Position numbers and translations under genes: made by a program. A model generated the notes under the pieces. It searched no databases. It saw only the letters and a program-made list of their open reading frames with translations, and was not told where the DNA came from. Positions 1 to 10,757 of a stretch of 64,000 nucleotides of DNA are shown in pieces. The stretch is from Mariannaea sp. PMI_226 (lineage: Eukaryota; Ascomycota; Sordariomycetes; Hypocreales; Nectriaceae): contig JANFOG010000003.1 of the NCBI GenBank assembly GCA_024336345.1, positions 372,001 through 436,000 of the forward strand, written 5' to 3'. Position 1 is the first letter of the stretch. Each line of letters begins with the position of its first letter.

Positions 1-313
1 GGTGTGCGCGGAGAGCAATCGAGTCACCCAAGGCACGCACGCTAACTTAAGCAACAAAGGACGAGCTTGTTGGTTGAAGCAGTAAGAAAATGATTAGATT
101 GTATTGAACAGTCATATGGCCTAGGCCCTTCGCCTGTCCATGTATTGCATGCAAGCAAGTAGGTATAAGTATATATAATAAGGAATCAAGCAAAATGGAA
201 ACACATCGCTCATTATGGTATCGCTCAAATCAGACCGTCATCCCGTGGATACAAGTACAATCCGCCGACTCTACATCATCGACTTCCCCTTGTCATGACT
301 TTTTCGCCCTGCT
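1..313. other. 3' flank of ferric reductase, no gene seen
   Basis: This is the downstream flank of the minus-strand ferric reductase. It is moderately AT-rich and has a TATA-like stretch near 168-180. The short open frames here overlap the end of the reductase gene and look like nothing known. I see no RNA gene. Confidence 0.6.
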
Positions 314-2905
314 CTACAGAGCATAGTTTTCTGTGTGAAGGAAGATCTCCTCCAGCTCATCGTCACCCCAAATCTCTGCTTGCAGCCTCGCAACCGTGTT
401 TGCGACCCCGACTCGCATTGCTGGCGGTCCGCATACAAACACAGCTGTTCTTCGACCCAGAATTCCCCGTCCGTCGGCACCACCTGTGGCCCACTCCTTG
501 AGCATGTAGCCTAGATCTGGTCGACCATACTCAACGCTCCATCCGCCGTCGATCTGATGTGGCACGGGGAATGCGAAACGCATGAGATTCTTCTGGAATT
601 CAGTGGGAGTCTCTGGAAAACCGAAATCGAAGCCTGAGGGAGGTCCAAATGTTGACGTCGGTCGCAGTTGGGAGGCAGCTTCGTTTGGTTGTCGGAGGTG
701 GGCGAGTTCGGGAGGGCTGAGGGGAGTATTGCCTTCGGAATTGTTTGAGTGAGGTGCGTAGTTGAAATGAGGCGGGTTTTCTTGGCTGATGGGCCTGAAA
801 CGGAATCCGTGGGGGTCCTTGGGAACTTCGAGAGATAGCTTCTTCTTGCTATCAGGATCATAGTCACGACCCTCCAATTTATTGAGTGATTCATCGATGG
901 GTGAAATTAACTTGTTGTTCTTCTCTGAGGGAGGCCCCGGAGGAGGAGGAGGGTAAGCATGAGGTTGGAGATACTTTTGTTGGGGTAGTGCAGTAATGAC
1001 ATCTTCGTTTTCGGCGCGGAGTTCCCGTTCACGCTCGGGATCGCCCTGAGCTTCGGCCTGTATCAAAGCCGAAGTTCGCTTCGAGGCGATACCTGCCACA
1101 AATCCGTCCAGCTTGTCATGGAACATGTGGCTTAGCGCTCGAGGTCCATTAGGACCTGCCTGGGCACCATTGATCCCGCCCTCTCCAATGCGCTGTCTGA
1201 CAGCAGATGTGACGAAGAACTTGCATGTGACGCTATCTGGAGGCGCTGATTCTCGGCAGATGCGCAATTCCTCGCGGAACCAATCCATGGCTTCTAGCCG
1301 CTTGAGAGCCCAGACGACAACGACCTTCTTGGTAATTGCCTTTCCGTCACGCATTCGCTTGATTAGATCAAGAAGTTGGGACATCAGCGCGGTGATGCCG
1401 CTGCCTCCAGCAATCAAAATACAGGTATCAAAAGCAGCGAGATCTCGTCGCATACCTCCATAGGGACCGTCAACGAATGCACGATAAGTGTGAAACGGGC
1501 CCTTCTCAATAGCAGTTTCTAAAACTTTGCGAGTGAACCCGCCATAAGGCCGGAAAACTAGAGTGCAGTCGCGGTACTGCTCACCGTATTCTGACGGGAA
1601 ATCATCGCTGCAAAGCGAAGATATGGTAAAGGGGTGACTCTCCAAGAATGAAATGCCAGGCATGCGGAGGTAGACATACTGACCTGGCTTCCATCGCATC
1701 TGGGTAGGGATAGTAATCTTGATAGCATTTTCAGCCATGAGAGTAATAGCCGCTTCATCGCCGACTAGGAACGACATACGCCAGGGTCGTATCCAGTTGA
1801 GCTTGAATATTCTCATAAAGTAGCAAAAGACCCAAATGCCGACTGAGGCCCAGAGGTAGCTCCATGACATGAGAAAGTTCTTGGTATGCCAGAAGAGAAG
1901 TCCAACATATACCATTGAAACCGGAATATGGAGTAAGACAAACGCTTCGTATGCAATTCTTCGGATGAAGGGGAGCGAGGCCACGCAAAGCCATATTAAG
2001 GGAACTAGGGTGGCAATGCCAGTACCGTAAATTACACCACTGCCACCGGGGAACAGTCGTTGGAACGTTTTCAAGCCGCCATCATCCCATACTGGTTGGA
2101 CATAGAACGGTATAGTGTGAACGAGGGCGAGGAACAGGCAGAGGTAAGCGGCCCATCGGTGAAAAACGTTGAGCCGCTCCGGGCCAATGCCGATGAGAAT
2201 GGTTAGAAGGTTGGCCTTCATGCTGGTTAAGATGATCCATGGCGTTAGGGCCACGGAAATCATACCAGCTCTGACGGCCAGGGGGGGAGAACCATACTGG
2301 ATGCTCTGCCAGTAGAGAGGTTGTTGGAGGAAGCAGTATAGAGTGACAAAGGCAAGGGCGATGAAAACGCAAGTCAGGACTGCAAGCGAGGAAAAGGTGA
2401 ATCGGTGCCCGCCCCAGACGAGGTCAGGAATAGGACGGTAAAAGACCCATCGAAACAAGGCCAAAGTGTCGTTGACTAGGGTGACCGAAGAGAAGTGTGC
2501 CTTGGGTCGAAAGTTCTTCTCGTGCATATGATCTTGTTCAGGGAAGAAGTGCTGTGAGGTGAGGTTGGTGTGGCCAGTTTGGATTGCCGTTATGTACTCT
2601 TGCTCCGCGGTGTAAGCCCGGCGGTAATGTTCCTCGACTTCTTGTTTATAGATAGCCTGTCGAATCTTGTCTTGCCAGAAGTGCCATATTCTCATGGCAA
2701 TGACGGTGCCAATGAGAGCGAGCGCAAAATACGTCCATCCTCTGCCATACTTGCCAGACTTCGTCCATGGATCAATCGTGTTGGCTTCGACTAGACCGGC
2801 GGGACTTGTAGGGGTTAAAGGAATATAGATACGCTTGACGAGGCCATGTAAAGTTCTTGACGCATCAGAGACGGCGTCGACCGCAGGTTGGAAGTGAGAA
2901 GCCAT
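314..2905 (-). CDS. Ferric reductase (FRE/NOX family), long form with disordered insert
   Basis: Uninterrupted frame of 863 residues. Proteins of this family move electrons from cytosolic NADPH through FAD and two hemes across the membrane, to reduce extracellular Fe3+ or Cu2+. The N-terminal half has several membrane segments. The paired heme histidines fit the blocks HRWAAYLCLFLALVHTIPF (about residues 249-267) and HIPVSMVYVGLLFWH (about 324-338). The FAD motif HPFTIS lies near residue 424, the NADPH motif GGSGIT near 500, and the C-terminal VFVCGPPAM closes the reductase fold. Between the two parts of the NADPH domain (about residues 570-800) sits a Pro/Ser/charge-rich low-complexity insert including a PPPPPGPP run, which makes the protein longer than usual. 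The start is the first ATG of the frame, with a short N-terminus before the first membrane helix. I see no signal peptide. No ferroxidase or permease partner gene is adjacent. Whether it acts at the plasma membrane or the vacuole cannot be told. Confidence 0.93.
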   Translation of the reverse strand: MASHFQPAVDAVSDASRTLHGLVKRIYIPLTPTSPAGLVEANTIDPWTKSGKYGRGWTYFALALIGTVIAMRIWHFWQDKIRQAIYKQEVEEHYRRAYTAEQEYITAIQTGHTNLTSQHFFPEQDHMHEKNFRPKAHFSSVTLVNDTLALFRWVFYRPIPDLVWGGHRFTFSSLAVLTCVFIALAFVTLYCFLQQPLYWQSIQYGSPPLAVRAGMISVALTPWIILTSMKANLLTILIGIGPERLNVFHRWAAYLCLFLALVHTIPFYVQPVWDDGGLKTFQRLFPGGSGVIYGTGIATLVPLIWLCVASLPFIRRIAYEAFVLLHIPVSMVYVGLLFWHTKNFLMSWSYLWASVGIWVFCYFMRIFKLNWIRPWRMSFLVGDEAAITLMAENAIKITIPTQMRWKPGQYVYLRMPGISFLESHPFTISSLCSDDFPSEYGEQYRDCTLVFRPYGGFTRKVLETAIEKGPFHTYRAFVDGPYGGMRRDLAAFDTCILIAGGSGITALMSQLLDLIKRMRDGKAITKKVVVVWALKRLEAMDWFREELRICRESAPPDSVTCKFFVTSAVRQRIGEGGINGAQAGPNGPRALSHMFHDKLDGFVAGIASKRTSALIQAEAQGDPERERELRAENEDVITALPQQKYLQPHAYPPPPPGPPSEKNNKLISPIDESLNKLEGRDYDPDSKKKLSLEVPKDPHGFRFRPISQENPPHFNYAPHSNNSEGNTPLSPPELAHLRQPNEAASQLRPTSTFGPPSGFDFGFPETPTEFQKNLMRFAFPVPHQIDGGWSVEYGRPDLGYMLKEWATGGADGRGILGRRTAVFVCGPPAMRVGVANTVARLQAEIWGDDELEEIFLHTENYAL

Positions 2906-5900
2906 GTTAAGCCAGCGAGGTCAGCTTTTTGCGAAGGAATATGAAATGGCTGATAGCGACAAAGCGCAGAAAACTCTGTCTCGGCTCAGCTCGACATGAA
3001 TACTAAATCGCCCAAATGTGCTGAGATTCGCGCTTGTTGATTCTAGTACTACTCGGTCGCGAAAGCCCTATGAGACAGCGAGTGTGATGCCGGTCTGGAT
3101 ATGAGTGTTTGGAGACGAGCCGGTTGAGACCACACTAGGTGGAAGAGTTCTAGAGTCCCCAGTGGATGTAGAAGAAATCACAACAATCGTAAACATGCAG
3201 GCCAAGAAGGAGGAGAGAGAAAGATAGAGAGAGGTGATGATAACGAACGAGCGGTGTTGAGAGAGTGGTATGTGTGAGATTGGGGGCGAAGAGTTAAAAG
3301 CAAGTTCACGGTGGAGAAGGGACGAGCAAAGGAACTGCATATATGAACCTGGATTTTAAGCAAGGGTCTGGCAGTTGAAGTGGAGCTGGGGGTAAACAGG
3401 CACAAGGGCTTCAATTGGGAATATGTGAGGAGAGAGGGCGTCTAAAAGATGAGCGGCGAGGTGATGTTGCCATGCAAGATTGCTCTGTGGAGGGTGAGGA
3501 AGACGAAAGCTGTTAGGCGACGCAGGTGAGAGCTTAGAAGAAAAACGGCAGATCGAACGGGGCGGGACGAGAGACTTCCAGGGACAGCGGTAGATGGAGC
3601 TCTGATATTGGCTGGACAGGAAGATGCTAACTTGCCATCACGCACCCCCCGCCTGTGCAGTGTGGATCAAGCAAGTCCGTCACACTTAGCCGGGGACTTT
3701 TAGCTGGGGGTTAGCCTGGCAGTTGAACCACCGGATAGGCTGGTCGTTAACCACATACATGAATCAAGTGGCAAGTTGGAAGAAAAAGGAAGAAAAAGTC
3801 GCGCCGAAGGAGCCATACCGTTCCCGCAGCGGTCTCTTAAAGACGACAGAGAATTATCGGCAGACTGGGTCGATAAACAAGGGTGATGCTTTGCCTGTAG
3901 GATTAGATTGGCGGGCCGGTTGGCTGGCCGGTCAGTCAATCAAAGATGCGGGCTACGAGATCGACGGCCACGGTGATTGATGACAGTCTGGATGGCATGA
4001 TAATTGACTCATGACAATGATGGGTTGACAGAAGGATCATTTCTCTAGAGCAAAATGACACTCGAACTTGTGAATTGTTGAATCCTCCACCCCCCCTTTG
4101 TGGTCAAAATGGCATTTGTCTAACTCGTATACTTGATATCAACGAGTACTTAGTGCAAACATACTAGTGGCTTGAGGCCAAACGTGACATGCTATTTGTT
4201 GATTTCGGAGAGTGACAACTCTGGATGAGATCTGGCTCTGAATTTCCGTTGGCTGGAGACAAGCCACGGACGTAAATGAGTGTGTGAAATGGCCATGGGA
4301 TTGGTCGCATCAGCACGCATTCATCAACGAGGGGGGGAAGCCATGGGAAGCCATGTGCACAACACGGGGTTCCTGGCATGGCTGCCCCTCTCGAGGACAC
4401 CACTTCGTCGGACTTGAAGGTCTTCCAGCCCTTCCGAAGGGATGAGCGTCCCTGTCCCTGCGCCAGCTGCAGGTGGTGGAGCAGCCCGGCTGCTGGTGGC
4501 AGGTGGGAACGTGGAAGCAGAGTCCGGCAGTGAAGGATGAAAGACGGTGCGTTGTGATGAGAGACGTTTGGCCGCAGGAGGGAAATGTGACGGGGAACAA
4601 GGATGTGGAGCTGCAAGGGTTCGGGAGTAAAGTCGATATGGGGCCTTGGTCTGTGATTCGCTTAACCATCCTGGTTTGGCGCAAGTGAGGGCGGTAAAAG
4701 ACGTATCATGATTGGCCATAATTGAGCTTGGAGCTTAAAAATCGCGTGTGCACTAGCTAATCTGTACTTTCACATCACTTCACAGGCTACCTCCGCAGCA
4801 GCATTTTGTCTGTCAAGGCAGGTTCGATACTATGTACATATCACATTGCACCAATTCTGCACCACTTTTTCTACATTAATACTAGACGCTGGTATAGGTA
4901 GTACCAGTGCCCTCTCTTGCCTCTCGCCCTGACTCTCACCTCGAAATCAAAGAGGATGATTGACTCAGCTGGCCTTTTTGACGCCGTTGATGGTTCGATA
5001 GCGTGCAAAAGACATGCCATTTAGTGCGTTTCTTCCGATGTGATTCGCTTCAGCGCGGCAGATCCTGCGTAAATCTGTGCTATTTGTCACCGTTAGATGT
5101 GTCTGCGCATCTGTATGCACATAGAATGTGATCACTCTTCGGCGTTATTCTGGTCTGTCTTATTCTTTGTACCCAAACCCTGTCCCATCTGTAGGGGAAA
5201 ACAAAAAGATGACCAGCGTTGGCTGGAGCTCACATCGTTCCACGGATTTCACATTTTCGGTCTTGAGAATACGTGCGACAGGTGTCTGAGTCAATTGATG
5301 CCGTGCAAGCATGTCTTACCTTTTGTGTATGGGGTATAAACGCATGTTTCTCGATATCCCAAACGCACGGGTTCGTTTTATTTTCTTCTGAAGACAGTAG
5401 GATAATTAACCCCATCTTATGGCCGGCAGGCTTTCACAATCAAAGCCCTATCCTAGCACGACTTCCGTAGCCTTACGGCTATTTCCAACGACCATCATGG
5501 AGGCAATCAGCAGGGGCATTTGGACGAGGGGATTGGCAGGGTCGATCTGCTAAGCCCCATGTCTCGATTTCAATGTCATGGGAATGTCTAAAACCGGAAA
5601 ATTTGGTGACCTCTTGAGCAGGTAATAAGTGAAGGGTCAACTTTCCCAGACCATCAAGCGAATGTCTCGGGGAGCATGTATGTAATACATGATAGCAGAT
5701 GGAAAGTGAGGACAAGAATCTGTGCCAGGTGTTTGCATAAAGCTGTCCACTCAACGAGTTTTGCAGCTACCTACAGAGGTAGGTAGCTGCCGTACTAGAG
5801 TAGGCAATGCAGGCAGTCGGGCATTCCCGCTCCCCACCTGATCCAACTGTTACATCGCTATGCAAATGTGAAGTCCAATGAGGATGCAACAAGCGGGAAC

Positions 5901-6862
5901 GCAGCAAGTTGGAATCGAGAAGATGAATTGATAGTCGCTCTTCTGTGCGATTGAGTTCTGGCGGGCAACATCTCCTTTGGAGATAGTTGAATAGAAGTGA
6001 CTACCTACACAGGTACATGCGGTAGTCTGCGTCACCTAATGCAAGTACCGATGTCAATCCCGCCAACACTCTTCAGCCACGATAGCAAGGCACTGGAAAA
6101 TCGTCTCTAAGCTTCTCCGTGCGTATTCGGAAATCAACAACTCGCCAGCACATGTACTAATCATCCCCACGTACTACATGACTACATTGGTGGATACATT
6201 CACTGATTCGACTCCCGAACGTTTTGACGGGATGTCAAAACACCAGATTGAAGGGAATGGGCTGACACAGCCACATGCGATTGCTGACTTAAAAACCTAT
6301 TTATATCCCTGTGCTTTTCGTCCTAGAGAGGCTTTGCTGCAAGTCTCTGGCTCATTTTCTTCTAGATGGCATCGGTATCATCGAAAGCAAAGAATGACGG
6401 GAAAATTGAGTGAGACAGAGTACCCAGTCGCACCAGAGAGTTTACAGACATCCATGACCATGACCGGGGCAAGAATAATGCTATAATCCTATAGAAAATA
6501 GATACGGGTGCACAAAAATAATACTGAGAAGGCATGCGAACGTAAATGTCAACCCCCCTGTGACTTGACATGGCCATCATGGCCCAAGTGGTGGAAAGCC
6601 TGAGTAATTGAGCTTTGGACTTTCAGCCTTGTACCCCGCAGCTCTCTCATTGGACATTTACTCCCCATAGTCTACCAATAGGAGAGAAGAATTATTGCAA
6701 GGCTGACATTGTTCTTCAACTTTTACTGTCCACCAAAACTTTGGGTTCACAATCCTGTCAACCAAGAGACGAGCATTCTGTTACGCCAAGGCAAAGTTTT
6801 TTTCCTCATTCGTGTATCTGAAGAATCTACGCCGATAGCCCAGAGGCTCACTCAGCAACGTC
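2906..6862. other. 4-kb intergenic region between ferric reductase and RRP43
   Basis: The first few hundred bases are the promoter and leader of the ferric reductase. A purine-rich tract around 3205-3240 reads as CT-rich on the gene's strand, and a GATAA core occurs at about 3236. I found no exact ATCWGATAA (SreA-type) site by eye. Short frames such as 4164-4616, 4324-4719 and 6178-6486 resemble nothing known and have no splice-linked continuation. A perfect hairpin of the TACCTAC family is listed separately. I see no gene here. Confidence 0.55.
5763..5790. repeat. Perfect 12-bp inverted repeat, TACCTAC family
   Basis: The arms GCAGCTACCTAC and GTAGGTAGCTGC are exact reverse complements separated by the 4-base loop AGAG. 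A related partial copy follows near 6003-6025. It lies in gene-free DNA and has no T-tract after it, so a pol III or terminator role is not indicated. Confidence 0.85.
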
Positions 6863-7879
6863 ATGGCCCCAGCCGCGGGTTTGACCCGGGCAACTTTTGC
6901 CAAACTTTCTCCCCATCCATACCTTCTCGCCAACCTCGAGCCTTCCTCCAATGAGGTCCCTCCAGCCAGAAGCAATGGCCGGGCTCCGAACGAAGTCAGG
7001 CTGCCCACAGTCAACTCATCCAGTCTGTCACACGCTCACGGGAGTGCGGTCGTGCGAATGGGCGACACTACCGTAATTTGCGGTGTCCGAGGCGAAACGA
7101 TTCTCACGTCCGAAATCCCAAGCTATCGAGCCTCCAACACCGAGACAGAGCTGAGAGATTATGATCTTCTCGTCCCCAACATCGAGCTTGCTACCGGTTG
7201 CTCGCCTCAGTTTTTGCCAGGTGGCCCTCCGACCACGTTGGCTCAGACTCTGAGCACGAGGATATACTCGCTTCTTCACAGTTCCAAAGTCGTCGACCCT
7301 GAAGATTTGCGGATATGGCACACTCGCCCTGCTGACGAAGCCGCCCCTGAAGAAGACCACATGGAAGAGGACGGTGCTTCAGAGGCAGGAGAGGGCCAGA
7401 AGGTGGTGGTAGCCTATTGGGTTCTCTACATTGACATCTTTTTCATCTCCTTCGACGGCAACCCATTTGATGCAGCTTGGGCTGCCGTCATGGCTGCCTT
7501 ACGAGACACTAAGCTTCCGAAGACCCGATACGACGCAGATAGAGAAATGGTTGTCTGCACACGGAAAGAATCGAGTCCTCTCACTATCACCAATATCCCC
7601 ATTGCCTGTACAGCGGTCGTTTTCACCGGCAAGGAGACTGACCGTTCCACGACTGACGGAAAGTTCTGGCTTCTCGTTGATCCCGATAGACTGGAGGAGT
7701 CCTTGTGCGACGAGAGCGTCACGATTGTGGTCAATTGCAGAGATGGCGAGACTAAAATTCTGTCCATCTCCAAGCATGGTGGTATAATCTTGACACCTCA
7801 GATTCTCACCTCAAAGCAGTTTTTAACCTGGGCCGGTAAACGATGGGAAGATTTCAATTTGGCCATTACAAAATCATAG
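6863..7879 (+). CDS. RRP43: Exosome complex component Rrp43 (RNase PH fold)
   Basis: Single exon, 338 residues. Rrp43 (EXOSC8 in animals) is one of the six RNase PH-like ring subunits of the RNA exosome. It acts in nuclear and cytoplasmic 3'-5' RNA processing and decay. In eukaryotes the ring is catalytically inert and works as a channel. The N-terminal family signature is visible: PHPYLLANLEPS, then NEVRLPTVN, GSAVVRMGDTTVICGVRGE and NIELATGCSPQF. The C-terminal half carries DIFFISFDGNPFDAAWAAVMAAL and a final helix ending the RNase PH fold. An acidic stretch rich in Glu, Asp and Ala (about residues 156-180) interrupts the fold where homologues usually have a short loop. The first ATG gives a normal N-terminus and is preceded by a short leader. 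MRS6 follows on the same strand after about 540 bases. Confidence 0.93.
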   Translation: MAPAAGLTRATFAKLSPHPYLLANLEPSSNEVPPARSNGRAPNEVRLPTVNSSSLSHAHGSAVVRMGDTTVICGVRGETILTSEIPSYRASNTETELRDYDLLVPNIELATGCSPQFLPGGPPTTLAQTLSTRIYSLLHSSKVVDPEDLRIWHTRPADEAAPEEDHMEEDGASEAGEGQKVVVAYWVLYIDIFFISFDGNPFDAAWAAVMAALRDTKLPKTRYDADREMVVCTRKESSPLTITNIPIACTAVVFTGKETDRSTTDGKFWLLVDPDRLEESLCDESVTIVVNCRDGETKILSISKHGGIILTPQILTSKQFLTWAGKRWEDFNLAITKS

Positions 7880-8420
7880 ATTAATGATACCCTTTATGAC
7901 AAAGAAGAAAAAAATAATAGGAATTTGAATTGGATTGCTCCACCCTGAGTAGAGAGGTCAAAATTGATTGCTACGTTGAATTCACAAAAGAGAGCTTCGT
8001 CATAAGAAAGAAGACATCATTATGGTTTTGGGATGTGTCAACCATTCGAACCACCCTATCAGACTTTATTCCAGGGCAGTAGATACCGGCCGACCAAAGA
8101 GAATTGATCTGCCACTCAGGAAGTAAGTAGTAATGAAACTACCTACGCCACAGCAATATTCTGAATAGTACGGAGATATTGCATTACGGGCTGAGCGGAT
8201 ACAGAAGAAGAGAGGAAAGAAAAAAAAAACAGCAAAATCGCAGCCTCATATGGAGCTCGCGCACGGACCAATCCCAGCAACCAGCGGGTCGCCCCACCCA
8301 AGGCTGCCAATTTCAAATCCTCACTCAAAAAGGCTGTCTCTTGCTTCCACAATTTTTTTTCCTTTCCTTTCTCAACCTCTCATCATCATCACAGTCTCTT
8401 CCTCCCTCTCTCGTTGCACC
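7880..8420. other. RRP43-MRS6 intergenic region
   Basis: The first part is the 3' flank of RRP43, with A-rich stretches near 7900. The rest is the MRS6 promoter and leader. An A-run lies at 8219-8230. A TACCTAC motif occurs near 8139. I see no other gene. Confidence 0.6.
8353..8417 (+). promoter_or_regulatory. Pyrimidine-rich leader just before the MRS6 start
   Basis: A nearly continuous C/T tract ends four bases before the ATG at 8421. CT-rich blocks of this kind are typical around transcription start sites of filamentous fungal housekeeping genes. The assignment is by position and composition only. Confidence 0.55.
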
Positions 8421-10204
8421 ATGGAATCCCTCTCAGACACTAAGTGGGATGTAGTAATCAGCGGCACTGGGCTCTATCAATCCCTCCTCGCCCTGTAAGC
8501 TTTTCGGATTCCATCGTCGAGACTTTCCCCCCCCCAACCCCGCTACCCAGGCTGACCTGGCCTTCGTTTTCCGCTTGAAGAGCTCTCTCGCGTTCAGGAA
8601 AGAATATTCTTCATATCGATCCGAATGAGTACTACGGCGGACCCGAAGCTGCCTTCAGTCTGCAGGAGATTGATGAGTGGGCAGCGAAGCACAGTTCGGA
8701 AGATGGCGAAGGTTCCCTCTTTGCTGGGGCTGAAGTGAAGCGTGAAGCGGATGAGTTGGGCTCATCGCGTTATACGTTGGCTCTGGCACCGCAGCTGATC
8801 CACTCGCGATCGAAGCTGGTATCGCAGCTAGTCGATTCCAAAGCTTTTCGCCACATCGAGTTCCTCGCTGTCGGTTCCTTCTACATATACCAACCGCCTT
8901 CAGAATCGTCGCCCACACCCTTGCTCACTCGGATACCTTCAACCAGAGAAGATGTCTTCGCCAACACTGCCATCCCTACCCGGGCCAAGCGACACTTGAT
9001 GAAGTTTCTCAAGTTTGTGCTGGATTTTGATTCAGAACCGCAGACGGATATATGGCAGCCGCACGCTGATGAACCATTGCAAGGTTTTTTGGCTTCGGAG
9101 TTTAAACTTGACAGTGCGTTGCAATCCTACATCATCACACTCACTCTGAGTCACGATGGCAACATTACAGTCAAGGATGGTCTGACGACTATCAATCGGC
9201 ATTTGACGTCGATGGGTGTCTTTGGTCCTGGCTTCGCCGCCGTCTATCCCAAATGGGGTGGTCTCAGCGAAGTTGCCCAAGTGGGTTGCCGGGCTGCTGC
9301 AGTGGGCGGAGCCGTCTACATGCTAGCATCTGGCATTAGTGATGTACAGCCACTGCCTCCTGCGAGTGACGAGACTGAAGCTCTTCTACAGCTACAGCTC
9401 ACCAATGACATGACAGTCAAGACAAAGCAGCTGGTCCAAGGGTCCGAACAATCTTCAACCCAGAGTCCGCGCGTGAGTAGATTGACTGCAATCACAAAGC
9501 AAGACTTGTCTTCGCTCTTTGAGCTTCGCACTGAGGGTGCTCCCACTCCTGCCGTGGCAGTGGTTGCTTTTCCTGCCGGCTCGATATCATCTGCTGAAGG
9601 ATCTCCTTCAGCATATCCAACTTACGCAATAGTGCATTCCAGCGATACTGGGGAATGTCCCCGTGGACAATGTGAGTACACAATTTTTTTTTTTTTCTCT
9701 TTCTCGGTGTTAGGATGATCTCCTTCTATGAATACTTATCTACATTGTCTGAAAATCAATGACGATCAATATCTCTGACAACCTGATGTACACCATTCAT
9801 ATCTCTTCATGTTATGTTCTATCCAACATATCGAGAGCCAACTGTGCTAACCACACATTTGAACAGATGCCATTTACCTCAGCACAATGCATGATGTCTC
9901 CTCCAAATCCGTCCTCGAGGTAGCTCTCTCATCCCTTATCTCCTCCATATCAGGAGGTGAAGTGACTGCTTCGCCTGCCGTTTATCGTTTGTATTATATC
10001 CAATCTGTAGGGTCTTCCTCTCTGCATCTAGATGGCAACACCATCACCTTTCCTCTGCCCCCAGTCGACCTTTCATTCAATGACTCCATCGTTGAGTCTG
10101 TCCAAAAGGTCTGGAGCAAGGTAGTAGGAGAGTCCACTGAGGATGACGAATATATGAAATTTGATGATCGCGAGAAGGATGGAGATGACGATGCATACGA
10201 TTAG
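8421..10204 (+). CDS. MRS6: Rab escort protein (Rab geranylgeranyltransferase component A), Mrs6-like
   Basis: Three exons: 8421-8494, 8581-9671 and 9867-10204, giving 500 residues. Both introns are GT..AG and the joins close in frame, rebuilding NEYYGG downstream of the first junction and QYAIYLS across the second. The protein presents newly made Rab GTPases to the Rab prenyltransferase, so that Ypt/Rab proteins receive geranylgeranyl anchors. The dinucleotide-fold-like N-terminus DVVISGTGLYQSLLAL and HIDPNEYYGG are the GDI/REP signature. LAPQLIHSRSKLVSQLVDS and the block with SMGVFGPGFAAVYPKWGG also match the GDI/CHM superfamily. REP rather than GDI is favoured by the divergent TGLYQS motif, the long insert after the first motif and the acidic C-terminal tail with DEYMKF. 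The predicted 500 residues are shorter than yeast Mrs6. The gene is convergent with REC8, whose stop lies 554 bases downstream. Confidence 0.92.
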
Positions 10205-10757
10205 TCAAATCATAATAAGAATAATTTGATCATATTTCTACTGAACTTTTTCGAGTCCCATTTTGCATGTGCTTGACTGTCTAGCGACCATTTCGTTACT
10301 GCGTCCACTAACGAACCAATGCACCACGATGCCCTGTGCGACCATGCCAACCTTGCCCATGAGTAAATTTCCTAAGCTGAACTTCTCAACTCTCATGTCT
10401 CCATACCAAAAAAAGAATGGAAGGGCAAAAAGCCTTGGTAAAAGTCTTCGATACCACGCAGGCGATCTTCACTTCCCATCATGCCAATGCATCGCCAACT
10501 CAATTTCATGATTGAAAACTTTGTCCCCGAATATTTATTGGCCGATAAGTCCCCTGAGTCTGAGAAACGCCAGCGCACATATTCCTTGAAAGTAACCTTT
10601 CAAATATCTCCCAGATACCCTCTTCCAGTCTTCCAGATAGAATGAAACGTGATCAAATATGGTACTGGGTCGAGGATTATGAGTTGAAGCATATAGAAAT
10701 CGTCATCGTCATCTTCGTCTATGCCCACCGATACTCCCAGAATATTTAACGTAGAAT
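10205..10757. other. Convergent 3' flanks of MRS6 and REC8
   Basis: This stretch must hold the 3' UTRs and poly(A) signals of both convergent genes. The short frames at 10263-10511 and 10393-10578 look like chance. AATAAGAATAA near 10213 could serve MRS6 polyadenylation. I see no RNA gene. Confidence 0.55.
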
